DNA from: JACOMS01 sp051252005
Lineage (GTDB): Bacteria; Pseudomonadota; Alphaproteobacteria; Caulobacterales; Maricaulaceae
Direction: 5' to 3'
DNA length: 64,000 nucleotides
Assembly: GCA_051252005.1 (NCBI GenBank)
Contig: JBPOEZ010000005.1
Location: 1 to 64,000, forward strand
The translations under genes were made by a program, and so were the position numbers. Positions within the stretch are counted from its first letter, which is position 1. Each line of letters starts with the position of its first letter. The notes beneath the pieces were generated by a model, which did not search any database, had not been told where the DNA came from, and worked only from the letters and a program-made list of their open reading frames with translations. Shown here piece by piece: positions 44,333-53,020 of the stretch.

Positions 44333-44352
44333 TTTGTTTGTATCGGCGTAAA

Positions 44353-47028
44353 TTACGCCGCGGCCAAATTCCGCAGGACATACTGTAAGATGCCGCCATG
44401 TTTGTAATATTCGTGCTCATTATCCGTATCGATGCGCACTTTTGCGGTGACGATTTTTGTGTCGCCGTTCGGATATGTGATGTCGACATTAAGCGTGCCG
44501 CGCGGCTTAAGGCCTTCAACGCCTTTAATGTCCACGGTTTCGTCGCCGGTCATGCCGAGGCTTTCCCAGCTTTGTCCGTCTTGGAATTCAAGTGGGAGGA
44601 CGCCCATACCGATCAGGTTTGAGCGGTGAATACGCTCAAAGCTTTCAGCGATCACGGCTTTAACGCCGAGAAGGATTGTTCCTTTGGCAGCCCAGTCACG
44701 CGACGAGCCGTTACCGTAAAGCGATCCCGCGAAGACTACGAGGTCCTTACCGCCCTCGAGGTATTTCTCTGAGGCATCAAAGATGCTCATGACTTCGCCA
44801 GTCGGGACGTATTTTGTAACGCCGCCTTCTGTGCCCGGAGCCATAAGGTTTTTGATGCGGATGTTGGCAAAGGTGCCGCGCATCATGACTTCGTGGTTGC
44901 CGCGGCGTGATCCGAAAGAGTTGAACTCATTTTTTGGCACTTGGCGGGCAGAGAGGTATTCGCCAGCAGGGCCGTCATGCTTGATCGCGCCAGCAGGGGA
45001 GATGTGATCTGTTGTGATTGAATCGCCAAGAAGGGCAAGAACGTTAGCGTTCTTCACGTCTTCAACCGGATCTGGCGTCATGGTCATGCCGTCAAAATAA
45101 GGCGGGTTCCGCACGTAAGTTGAGGCTGGGTTCCAGTTATAAGTCTCGCCGCCTTCGACATGTATGTCCTGCCATTGCTTGTCGCCTTTAAAGACATTGG
45201 CGTAACGTTCTGTGAACATTTTGCGGGTGATGACCTTGCGGACAACATCGGCGATTTCTTTGGAAGTTGGCCAAATGTCTTTGAGGTACACTTCGTTGCC
45301 GTCTTTATCGACGCCGAGCGGGTCTGCATCAAAATCATGGTGCAAGGAACCAGCCAAGGCATAGGCCACAACAAGCGGCGGAGAGGCGAGGAAGTTAGCT
45401 TTGATATCAGGGCCGATCCGGCCTTCAAAGTTACGGTTACCAGAAAGCACAGAGCAAGAGACAAGGTCGCCTTCGGCAATGGCTTCCGCGAGTTCAGGGG
45501 CGAGTGGACCGGAGTTGCCGATACACGTCGTACAGCCGTAACCGACAACGTCAAAGCCAAGCTGATCTAGTTCTGTTTGGAGTTTTGATTTCTCAAGATA
45601 TTCGCCCACAACTTGCGAGCCCGGCGCGAGGGATGTTTTCACCCACGGCTTAACTGTGAGGCCAAGCTTGTTAGCTTTTTCGGCCACCAAGCCAGCCGCC
45701 ATCATAACGGACGGGTTGGATGTGTTGGTACAAGACGTAATCGCAGCGATGAAAACGTCGCCGTGATCAACGGAGTAGTCTTTGCCTTTAACGGCAATAC
45801 CGTCGCCGGAAGATGGCGCTTTGCCATATTCGTCGCGCAGGATTTTTGCGAAGTGAACGTTCGAGCCTTTAAGGTCAAAACGGTCTTGTGGACGCTTAGG
45901 GCCAGAAATGGCGGGGTTAACCGTGCTAACATCTAGAGAGATTGTGCTTGTATAAGTAGCAATAGTTTCGTCGCGCCAGAAACCTTGCGCCTTTGAGTAA
46001 GCTTCGACGAGTTCAATGCGGGCTTCGTCGCGGCCTGTGGCGTTGAGGTATTTCAGCGTGTCATCATCGACAGGGAAGAAGCCGCATGTCGCGCCGTATT
46101 CTGGCGCCATGTTGGCGATGGTCGCTTGGTCTTCGAGAGACAGGTGGTTGAGGCCTTCACCGTAAAATTCTACGAATTTGCCCACAACGCCTTTTTTACG
46201 GAGCATTTCAACAACGCGCAAAACAAGGTCAGTCGCCGTCGCGCCTTCTAGCAATTTTCCTGTAAGCTCAAAACCGACAACTTCGGGGATAAGCATAGAG
46301 ATAGGCTGTCCGAGCATAGCGGCTTCGGCTTCGATCCCGCCGACGCCCCAACCGAGCACAGAAAGTCCGTTGATCATTGTTGTGTGGCTATCCGTACCGA
46401 CAAGCGTATCAGGGAAGGCGTAGGTTTTGCCGTCAACGGTCTTTGTCCAAACCGTTTGCGCGAGGTTCTCAAGGTTGACTTGGTGACAGATGCCCGTTCC
46501 AGGAGGCACAACCGCGAAATTATCAAACGCTTCTTGGCCCCATTTCAGGAAGTCATACCGTTCGCCGTTACGCTCATATTCGCGTTCAACGTTTTTCTTG
46601 AAGGCTGTCTTTGTGCCGTAATAATCAACCATCACTGAGTGATCGATAACCAAGTGAACCGGATTAAGCGGATTAATTTTATCGGGGCTTTGGCCGAGGT
46701 TCTTCATGGCGTCGCGCATGGCGGCCAAATCAACAACTGCCGGAACGCCTGTGAAATCCTGCATCAAAACGCGCGCCGGACGGTAGGCGATTTCATGTGT
46801 AGAGGTTTTAGTTTTAAGCCAGCCAGCGATGGCTTCAATGTCTTCTTTTTTTACTGTGTTTCCGTCTTCGTGGCGAAGCAGGTTTTCAAGCAAAACTTTC
46901 AAAGAGCGTGGCAGTTTCGAAATTCCGGCAAGGCCGTTCTTTTCTGCGATTTTGAGATCGTAATATGTGTAAGTCCCGCCGCGTACTGTAAGTTCGCGTT
47001 CGCAATTAAAACTGTCGTGTGAAGCCAT
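44353..47028 (-). CDS. acnA: Aconitate hydratase A, 891 aa
   Basis: Isomerises citrate to isocitrate in the citric acid cycle with a [4Fe-4S] cluster. Cluster cysteines: one in TSCTNTSNP, two in GYGCTTCIGN. Other motifs: VGTDSHTTMINGLSVLGWGVGG and, in the swivel domain, YGNGSSRDWAAKG. Full length of the AcnA/IRP1 type. ATG 47028 has AAGGA upstream; a TTG at 47034 is a weaker alternative. Single gene with its own terminator. Confidence 0.97.
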   Translation of the reverse strand: MASHDSFNCERELTVRGGTYTYYDLKIAEKNGLAGISKLPRSLKVLLENLLRHEDGNTVKKEDIEAIAGWLKTKTSTHEIAYRPARVLMQDFTGVPAVVDLAAMRDAMKNLGQSPDKINPLNPVHLVIDHSVMVDYYGTKTAFKKNVEREYERNGERYDFLKWGQEAFDNFAVVPPGTGICHQVNLENLAQTVWTKTVDGKTYAFPDTLVGTDSHTTMINGLSVLGWGVGGIEAEAAMLGQPISMLIPEVVGFELTGKLLEGATATDLVLRVVEMLRKKGVVGKFVEFYGEGLNHLSLEDQATIANMAPEYGATCGFFPVDDDTLKYLNATGRDEARIELVEAYSKAQGFWRDETIATYTSTISLDVSTVNPAISGPKRPQDRFDLKGSNVHFAKILRDEYGKAPSSGDGIAVKGKDYSVDHGDVFIAAITSCTNTSNPSVMMAAGLVAEKANKLGLTVKPWVKTSLAPGSQVVGEYLEKSKLQTELDQLGFDVVGYGCTTCIGNSGPLAPELAEAIAEGDLVSCSVLSGNRNFEGRIGPDIKANFLASPPLVVAYALAGSLHHDFDADPLGVDKDGNEVYLKDIWPTSKEIADVVRKVITRKMFTERYANVFKGDKQWQDIHVEGGETYNWNPASTYVRNPPYFDGMTMTPDPVEDVKNANVLALLGDSITTDHISPAGAIKHDGPAGEYLSARQVPKNEFNSFGSRRGNHEVMMRGTFANIRIKNLMAPGTEGGVTKYVPTGEVMSIFDASEKYLEGGKDLVVFAGSLYGNGSSRDWAAKGTILLGVKAVIAESFERIHRSNLIGMGVLPLEFQDGQSWESLGMTGDETVDIKGVEGLKPRGTLNVDITYPNGDTKIVTAKVRIDTDNEHEYYKHGGILQYVLRNLAAA

Positions 47029-47151
47029 AGTCAAAGTCCTTATAAGGGCAAAATTTCCCTCTTATAAGCCTAGACATACGGGGTTGCAACGCCAAACGCC
47101 GCGTTAAAATGAGGCAGTAAGTAATCTTTGCCCCTGAAAGGCATAAGATGC

Positions 47152-47592
47152 TTATTTGCGCACTGGTAGGTAATATTCTGCCGGTTTGGGTGCGACAGGA
47201 ATGTAACCTGTATCAGCTGGCGGAACATAGGCGGGCGGTGAGTAGGCCGGCGGACTATAGGCTGGTTCAGACGCCTCTAGGCAAGTCCCGTCGGTGCTCG
47301 GCGTCGTGTAATCTGGGCAGTTTAGCGGCTCTTGAGTGTTGACTGCCTGCGTTGTGATCGTTTGCGTGTAAGGCTGTAGGGCGGCCTGAGGCAACACAGT
47401 TTGGGGGAAGGCAGGGGCTTGCTGATAATAAGTTGGTGCGTAATAGGCTTGAGCGGCGTAATTCTGCATGCCGCAATCTGCCATGCAGTCACCGTAACGG
47501 CTACTGCCTTGATTATAACTACACGCGGAAAGCGCTAGACCGCAGACGAGAACGCCTAGCATTAAAGGGCGGCGAAGAAAAACTTTGGACAT
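47152..47592 (-). CDS. Hypothetical Pro/Tyr-rich lipoprotein, 146 aa
   Basis: Lipoprotein signal with lipobox ALSAC. The mature part starts with a Cys pair (GDCMADCGMQ), continues as a Tyr/Gln/Ala/Pro low-complexity chain with the repeated PPAYSPPAY units (about residues 110-130), and ends in PVRK. Such sequence often spans the cell wall or forms an extended surface. No family recognised. Confidence 0.75.
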   Translation of the reverse strand: MSKVFLRRPLMLGVLVCGLALSACSYNQGSSRYGDCMADCGMQNYAAQAYYAPTYYQQAPAFPQTVLPQAALQPYTQTITTQAVNTQEPLNCPDYTTPSTDGTCLEASEPAYSPPAYSPPAYVPPADTGYIPVAPKPAEYYLPVRK

Positions 47593-47901
47593 GACTTAAG
47601 CTTTCTATTTGGCAAGCGCCTTGGCGGCGCAAAACGAATCAGTATGTCGGTTAAGGTGCGCGGTATCGGTTAAGACCGCGTTAACCATACGTGTAAATGT
47701 GGATTTACCGGCTTTAGAACGCAAAATTAAAAACCGTTTAGATTGTGCACTCATGTCTTGAAGACCAGAATAATCGGCTTAAATGTCCTTTCGTAGGAAT
47801 GACGGGTTCGTCATGCCACAGACATAAAATGTCCATGGCACGGCTACCCAGAGATAACTAAATAGAAATATAAACGACCAAAGATTTAATTGGAGACTAT
47901 C
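47593..47901. other. Intergenic region before degP, 309 bp
   Basis: No gene seen. A symmetric hairpin at 47814-47840 (TGCCA, 3-base bulge, ACAT, loop AAA, ATGT, bulge, TGGCA) lies 62 bases before the degP start. It is not a terminator, having no T-run, and could be an operator or a leader structure. A GGAATGAC fragment at 47797 recalls the REP-like element at 44.2 kb. Confidence 0.5.
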
Positions 47902-49335
47902 ATGCGTAAACTTTTGCTCACAGGGACAGCCGTTTTGGCGGTTTTCATTGCGCCGGCCGCGCTCTCGCAAACCTCACTTTTCAAGCCAAACGCTTCCACG
48001 ACTAGCGAAGCGATGAGCGTCGATAGCCGCGGGGTGCTGACGATGGCGCCGCTGCTAGAACGTGTTTCGCCAGCTGTTGTGAGTATCCGCACAGAAGGCA
48101 AAGTCCCTGAAAAAACGGATGACGTCACGGATGAGCGCCAAGAAATGCTAGAGCGGTTTTTTGGCCGTAAGTTCGAAGCGCCGCAGCAGCAACGCCGTAG
48201 TGGTTCGGTTGGCTCTGGCGTGATTGTCGATGCGGATGCGGGATATATCCTTACCAATCACCACGTTGTTAAAGACGCCGGCGACATTACAGTCGTTTTG
48301 AAAGATCGCCGTGAGTATATCGCGACGCTTGTAGGCGGCGACGAGAAAACGGATATTGCCGTTCTGAAAATCGAAGCGAAGAATCTACGGGATGTCGAAT
48401 TTGCGCCTAATGATTCGGCCAAAGTTGGCGATTACGTTATTGCGATTGGCAACCCGTTTGGCCTTGGCCATACCGTGACGTCTGGCATTGTAAGCGCGCT
48501 TGGGCGGCAAATTTCTGGCGGTGACCGGTATCAAGATTTTATCCAAACGGATGCCTCTATTAATCCCGGAAACTCAGGCGGCGCGCTCGTCAATTCAAAA
48601 GGCGAGTTGATCGGAATTAATTCCGCCATTATCTCTCGTTCGGGCGGGAATAACGGCATTGGTTTCGCTGTGCCGACAAAAATGGCGCATAGCGTTATGA
48701 ACCAACTTGTGGCTTACGGCGAAGTTCGCCGCGGGCGTATTGGCGTCTCTATACGCAATATCGATCCAGCTTTCCAAGAGGCTTACGGCCTGTCTACCCT
48801 CGAAGGGGCTTTCGTCAATAATGTTGTCGAAGGCAGCGCCGCCGATAAAGCGGGCCTAAAAGCCGAAGACGTTATCATTGAATTTAACGGCGAAATCATT
48901 CGGGATGCTTCCGACATTAGTAACGCCGTGGGCCTTGTGGAGCCAGGCGTTCGTACTGAGCTTACATACCTTCGCGATAATAAGCGCCGGACGACTAAAA
49001 TTTCTGTAGAAGAGTTTGACGACGAGCCGGAAGTTTTAGACGCTGAATCTCGTGATGATATTCCGGCCATGGAAAGTTTTTCCGGCGCGTCTATTACGAA
49101 TATCCCCGAGGACATGACTTTGCGCGGCGGAAGCGCCGGTGCGTTTGTGGCGAGTGTTAGCCCGGGTTCAAAAGCCGCAAGAGCGGGTCTCGCCAAGGGC
49201 GATATCATCCGGCGGGTTGGCCGCACACAAATTGCTGATCTCGGCGATTTTGAAGACGCGATCAAAAAGAAAGACGGCCCCATTGCCCTAACCGTAGAGC
49301 GCGACGGCACGAACCTGTTTTTAGCGGTTCGCTAA
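47902..49335 (+). CDS. Do-family serine endopeptidase (DegP/DegQ-like), 477 aa
   Basis: Periplasmic protease/chaperone. Signal peptide to about residue 24 (AALSQ). Catalytic triad: His in LTNHHVVKD, Asp in EKTDIAVLKI, Ser in INPGNSGGALVN. Two PDZ domains follow (about 285-365 and 385-475). ATG 47902 has TTGGAG 6 to 7 bases upstream; the frame is open from 47890. Envelope stress control is usual for the family; I see no clear sigma-E-type promoter. Confidence 0.95.
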   Translation: MRKLLLTGTAVLAVFIAPAALSQTSLFKPNASTTSEAMSVDSRGVLTMAPLLERVSPAVVSIRTEGKVPEKTDDVTDERQEMLERFFGRKFEAPQQQRRSGSVGSGVIVDADAGYILTNHHVVKDAGDITVVLKDRREYIATLVGGDEKTDIAVLKIEAKNLRDVEFAPNDSAKVGDYVIAIGNPFGLGHTVTSGIVSALGRQISGGDRYQDFIQTDASINPGNSGGALVNSKGELIGINSAIISRSGGNNGIGFAVPTKMAHSVMNQLVAYGEVRRGRIGVSIRNIDPAFQEAYGLSTLEGAFVNNVVEGSAADKAGLKAEDVIIEFNGEIIRDASDISNAVGLVEPGVRTELTYLRDNKRRTTKISVEEFDDEPEVLDAESRDDIPAMESFSGASITNIPEDMTLRGGSAGAFVASVSPGSKAARAGLAKGDIIRRVGRTQIADLGDFEDAIKKKDGPIALTVERDGTNLFLAVR

Positions 49336-49342
49336 GACGGGT

Positions 49343-49543
49343 TTAGCCCTCGGCTTCATCATCAAAAATATCTTCTATAGCCCGGCCAAAGAGTCGGGCT
49401 ATTTTAAAGGCAAGCGGTAAAGACGGGTCATATTTTCCCGTCTCAATCGCGTTTATGGTTTGGCGGGAGACGTCCAAATGGTCGCCCAGAACAGCCTGTG
49501 ACCACCCTTTTTCAGTTCTCATAAGTTTCAATGAATTTTTCAT
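49343..49543 (-). CDS. XRE/Cro-type helix-turn-helix protein, 66 aa
   Basis: The whole protein is one HTH domain: KNSLKLMRTEKGWSQ, LGDHLDVSRQTINAIETGKY, FKIARLFGRAIEDIF. This short type often regulates a neighbouring small membrane protein gene. It follows that gene by a single base and surely shares its mRNA. No catalytic or toxin domain is nearby. Confidence 0.92.
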   Translation of the reverse strand: MKNSLKLMRTEKGWSQAVLGDHLDVSRQTINAIETGKYDPSLPLAFKIARLFGRAIEDIFDDEAEG

Positions 49544-49544
49544 T

Positions 49545-49943
49545 CTACTGGCATGTCACACGTTTTGTGATGGCAATTTTACAGGCACTGTAAGCCAAAG
49601 TGTAGAGCACGAAAATATAATAGACAGGAAACTTTGGCGCGTCGACGAGCATTTCCAGCATCCCCCATGTCGTGCAAAAAGCTAAGGTGACGCCTACGCC
49701 TCCGAGTAAGGCTCTGAAATCTTGCTCGCGCTGATACTCGTCTATCTCAAATAACCAACGTCCATGCCCCCACAAAAACCAGATGATGCAGGCTGCAGGC
49801 ATGACGGCGAGTGCGACCTGAGCAGGCAAGGGTAATTCGGCCCCTTTAATGGCCCAAGAGGCTAATCCCGTCGACAGCATAAAGGCAGCCATTGAGGGGT
49901 AGAAGACTTTCCAGTATCGTTTTTGCGCTTGTTTCGGTGACAT
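49545..49943 (-). CDS. Hypothetical four-helix membrane protein, 132 aa
   Basis: Four hydrophobic helices (about 12-33, 40-60, 73-96, 103-124) joined by short loops, with EIDEYQREQDF between helices 2 and 3, a feature often seen in DUF2178-like partners of small XRE regulators. Function unknown. Upstream gene of the XRE pair; the 150-bp gap to the radical SAM gene should hold both promoters. Confidence 0.8.
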   Translation of the reverse strand: MSPKQAQKRYWKVFYPSMAAFMLSTGLASWAIKGAELPLPAQVALAVMPAACIIWFLWGHGRWLFEIDEYQREQDFRALLGGVGVTLAFCTTWGMLEMLVDAPKFPVYYIFVLYTLAYSACKIAITKRVTCQ

Positions 49944-50090
49944 TCTGATTTCTCCATTTAGTCAAGTCTGCTTTACATATTGGAATGAACTGAGTATGTC
50001 AAATTTACTTTACTAAATATCAAGGGTCCTTGTCATTTTGCTCACGAACTTGTGTATGACATAGGGATAAGAATAGGGTAGGGACGGCGT

Positions 50091-51032
50091 ATGAATGCAG
50101 TGATCGATCCCAAAAAATTCCAAGACCCCTTTGTGACCGCAAAGGGCGAAACGCGCGCGAGTGTTAGCTTTTCCGGGCTTCAGACGCTCTGGTTTAATAC
50201 GGGCAGCCTTTGCAATATTGAATGCGCCAACTGCTATATTGAAAGCTCGCCCACGGCAGACCATTTTGTCTACCTCTCCCCAGAAGACATGACGCCTTAT
50301 TTGGACGAAATTGACGCGCTGGGTTACGGCAAAATTGAGATCGCGTTTACGGGCGGCGAGCCTTACATGAACCCCTATATTCTACGTCTGTCCGAAATGG
50401 CGCTGGAGCGCGGACATGACCTTCTTGTTTTGACTAACGCCATGAAGCCGATGATGCGTCCGCGGGTGCAAAAAGGCTTGCTGGATTTACAAGAGCGGTT
50501 TCCGGGCAAGATGACCCTGCGGGTAAGTCTCGATCATTTCTCTGCCGCTGGGCATGATGCAGAGCGCGGCGTAGGCAGCTTTGCTAGTGCGATGACAGGC
50601 ATGGATTGGCTCAGCGCGCAGAATATTAAGCTTCATATAGCCGGACGGGCCATGTTTTCCGAGAGCGAAGAGGCGGCGCGTGCAGGCTATGCGGCACTAA
50701 TCACGGCGCAAGGCTGGGACATTGACGCGCATAATCCTGCGCAAACTATTCTTTTTCCAGAAATGGACGCGAAGGTAGACGTACCAGAGATCACAACCGC
50801 ATGCTGGGGCATTTTAAACGTCCAGCCAGAAGCCATGATGTGCTCGACAAGCCGTATGGTCGTTCGTCGCAAAGGCGCTGGAAAAGCGAGCGTTTTGGCC
50901 TGCACGCTGTTGTGGGACGATCCGCAATTTGAACTCGGCGACAGCCTTGAGAGCAGCCTGAAGCCCGTACAGCTAAACCACCCACACTGCGCAAAGTTTT
51001 GCGTTCTAGGCGGGGCGAGCTGCTCGGCCTAA
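50091..51032 (+). CDS. Radical SAM protein, 313 aa
   Basis: N-terminal radical SAM core with the cluster motif CNIECANC (Cys41, Cys45, Cys48), then FTGGEPYMNPY for SAM binding and LRVSLDHF. The C-terminal end has further cysteines (HPHCAKFCVLGGASCSA) and one at CWGILNVQPEAMMCS, which could hold an auxiliary cluster as in SPASM-type proteins, although the motif is incomplete. The substrate is unknown; no peptide precursor gene is visible beside it. GGGACGG before ATG 50091. Confidence 0.88.
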   Translation: MNAVIDPKKFQDPFVTAKGETRASVSFSGLQTLWFNTGSLCNIECANCYIESSPTADHFVYLSPEDMTPYLDEIDALGYGKIEIAFTGGEPYMNPYILRLSEMALERGHDLLVLTNAMKPMMRPRVQKGLLDLQERFPGKMTLRVSLDHFSAAGHDAERGVGSFASAMTGMDWLSAQNIKLHIAGRAMFSESEEAARAGYAALITAQGWDIDAHNPAQTILFPEMDAKVDVPEITTACWGILNVQPEAMMCSTSRMVVRRKGAGKASVLACTLLWDDPQFELGDSLESSLKPVQLNHPHCAKFCVLGGASCSA

Positions 51033-51043
51033 AGCGTATTTAA

Positions 51044-53020
51044 CTAAGGCGCTTTAAACTCACTTTCGCCGAGATGTTCAGTAAGAAACTTATCCAGTCC
51101 CACAAAAAACTTTTGACGGTTTCTCTGATTAGAGAGGAAGTGATCCTCGTCTTTAAACTCCATAAAGGTCGTATCAGAAGGGCTTTCCTTTAGGGCTTTT
51201 TTCATGCGCTTATATTGATCAAAATGCACACGCTGATCTTTTTCGCCGTGGGCAAGGAAGAGCGGAATAGTGATTTCCTCCGCGCGTCTGACCGGAGAGT
51301 TTTCCTTTATAGCGTCCTTGTCTTCAAAGCCCCGCAAAATAGAATTTTTAGCCGTGATGCGGCCAAATCTGTATTTCTTGGCGTCATTGACCAAATCTTG
51401 GAGGTCTGTGACACCGGCCATAGAAATCGCGCAAGAATACATATCTTGATCCTTTACCGCGCCCATGAGTGCGGCGTAGCCGCCATATGACCAGCCTGCA
51501 ATACAGAGGCGGTCTTTATCGGCGTAACCTTTTTCAAGAAGCCAACGCGCGCCGTCTTCAACGTCGTCCTGCATTAAAACCCAATTATCACGTCCCGCGT
51601 CTTCGAAAGTTTGGCCATATCCTGCGGACCCTCGAAAGTTCATTTGCAGGACACCATATCCGCGCGTGGCAAAAAACTGTGAAAAATAATCAAATCGCTT
51701 TGAGGACCGAGCATAGGGTCCGCCGTGGGGCAGGACGATGAACGGTAGATTTTTTAGGCTTCGTGCATCCCTGATCGTTGGCGGCAGAGTCATGTAAGCC
51801 GGTATTTGAAAGCCGTCACGGGCAGAGTATTTTACAGGAATGACTTCACCGAGGTCCTCAGTCGTTATGCCGCTACGATAGCTTGCTATTCTTATGAGCT
51901 TATCCGTATCACTATGAACCATCATAAGAGCACCGGGTTCAAAAGCGCTCGAAATTGCAAACAAGACACGGTTGCCATCTTTTGATTGATCCACGTAGTC
52001 GACATTGAATTGCGGAAATTTTGCTCGCATGCGCCCTAAAACCGTATCATAGTCTCCAAAGAGCTGTGTTTCCTTTGAATCCGCGATAAAGCTAGCGCCC
52101 ATAATGTCTTTACCATCAGCGCTTAAAATAACATTCCTCACATCATATTCATCATGATGGAACAGTTTGCGGGTAATCTTCGCTTGCGAAAGGTCGTATA
52201 TATAAAGCCCTTGTGTGTCTTTTTGGGCATATTGCCCTACGATCATTTCGTTGGGGTTACTGGTAAAGCCGAAAATGTCGACATCGGGTTCGAGGCCTAC
52301 AAACTTGCTACTATCGCGCCACTTATCATCATTTACATCCCGAATGGTGAGGCGCCATTTTTCCTCGTCCGTATCATCGGACAACCCTTGGCCGACTCGC
52401 GGTTCCCCCCGCAAATCCGTATGCCAAGTTTGAATTGTGGGCGTGCCGCGCCTGAGGCGTTTATATTTCCCCGTAATCACATTGACTTTCTGAATGTCTG
52501 GCGCGGTAGTCAGAACATCCGAAAAACTCATAAGAATATGTTCCGGATCATCTTCAAGAAAGTCTATAACTTGATCGTTGAATTGACGTAAAAATCCTTT
52601 TCTGGGTCCTATGAGAAGCTCTGGTTCCATGTCGTTTACATCCATCGTATAAATGTAACTCGCGGTAATGGGGGTGTTGCCATAAGATTCGCTCTGCCAG
52701 ACGCTGACAAGAATTCGCTCATTATTTGCCCATGTAATCCATTTCGGTTTGACGCCTTCGCTCAAAAGGACCATCCGCAGTTTCGTGTCTGTTTTGTCAA
52801 GTGAGAGCACGCGTATGCCATATTCGCCCTCATGGTTTATGAAGAGGCCAAGTTGCGACGCATCAGGTGAAATCGCCGCGTCATAAACGGCCGGTAGTGT
52901 GCCAAATTCTTCGGGAGAGGGCGCTGCTAAAGTGGTTGTCGCTCCCGCTACCGCAGCCATTAAGGCAAAGAGGAAATGCCTACTTAGTCGCCGTAGAGGT
53001 ATGAATTTACTAAGGCGCAT
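51044..53020 (-). CDS. S9 family prolyl oligopeptidase-like peptidase, 658 aa
   Basis: Exported (signal peptide to about residue 33). N-terminal beta-propeller-like region, then an alpha/beta hydrolase peptidase domain with the Ser in AGWSYGGYA (about 511), Asp in AHGEKDQRVH (about 595) and His in DEDHFL (about 627). The HGGPYARSSKRFDYFSQF stretch is the family signature. Paralogue of the upstream gene, which it overlaps; ATG 53020 is preferred, GTG 53026 is possible. Cleaves short peptides. Confidence 0.93.
   Translation of the reverse strand: MRLSKFIPLRRLSRHFLFALMAAVAGATTTLAAPSPEEFGTLPAVYDAAISPDASQLGLFINHEGEYGIRVLSLDKTDTKLRMVLLSEGVKPKWITWANNERILVSVWQSESYGNTPITASYIYTMDVNDMEPELLIGPRKGFLRQFNDQVIDFLEDDPEHILMSFSDVLTTAPDIQKVNVITGKYKRLRRGTPTIQTWHTDLRGEPRVGQGLSDDTDEEKWRLTIRDVNDDKWRDSSKFVGLEPDVDIFGFTSNPNEMIVGQYAQKDTQGLYIYDLSQAKITRKLFHHDEYDVRNVILSADGKDIMGASFIADSKETQLFGDYDTVLGRMRAKFPQFNVDYVDQSKDGNRVLFAISSAFEPGALMMVHSDTDKLIRIASYRSGITTEDLGEVIPVKYSARDGFQIPAYMTLPPTIRDARSLKNLPFIVLPHGGPYARSSKRFDYFSQFFATRGYGVLQMNFRGSAGYGQTFEDAGRDNWVLMQDDVEDGARWLLEKGYADKDRLCIAGWSYGGYAALMGAVKDQDMYSCAISMAGVTDLQDLVNDAKKYRFGRITAKNSILRGFEDKDAIKENSPVRRAEEITIPLFLAHGEKDQRVHFDQYKRMKKALKESPSDTTFMEFKDEDHFLSNQRNRQKFFVGLDKFLTEHLGESEFKAP

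Noticed and set aside
48783..49310. 175-codon open frame antisense to the degP-like gene
   Set aside because: Shadow frame; no ribosome site, and the plus strand encodes conserved PDZ domains.
49343..49943. Toxin-antitoxin system formed by the XRE protein and its neighbour
   Set aside because: The partner is a four-helix membrane protein without a toxin motif; it fits the common small XRE plus membrane protein pair.
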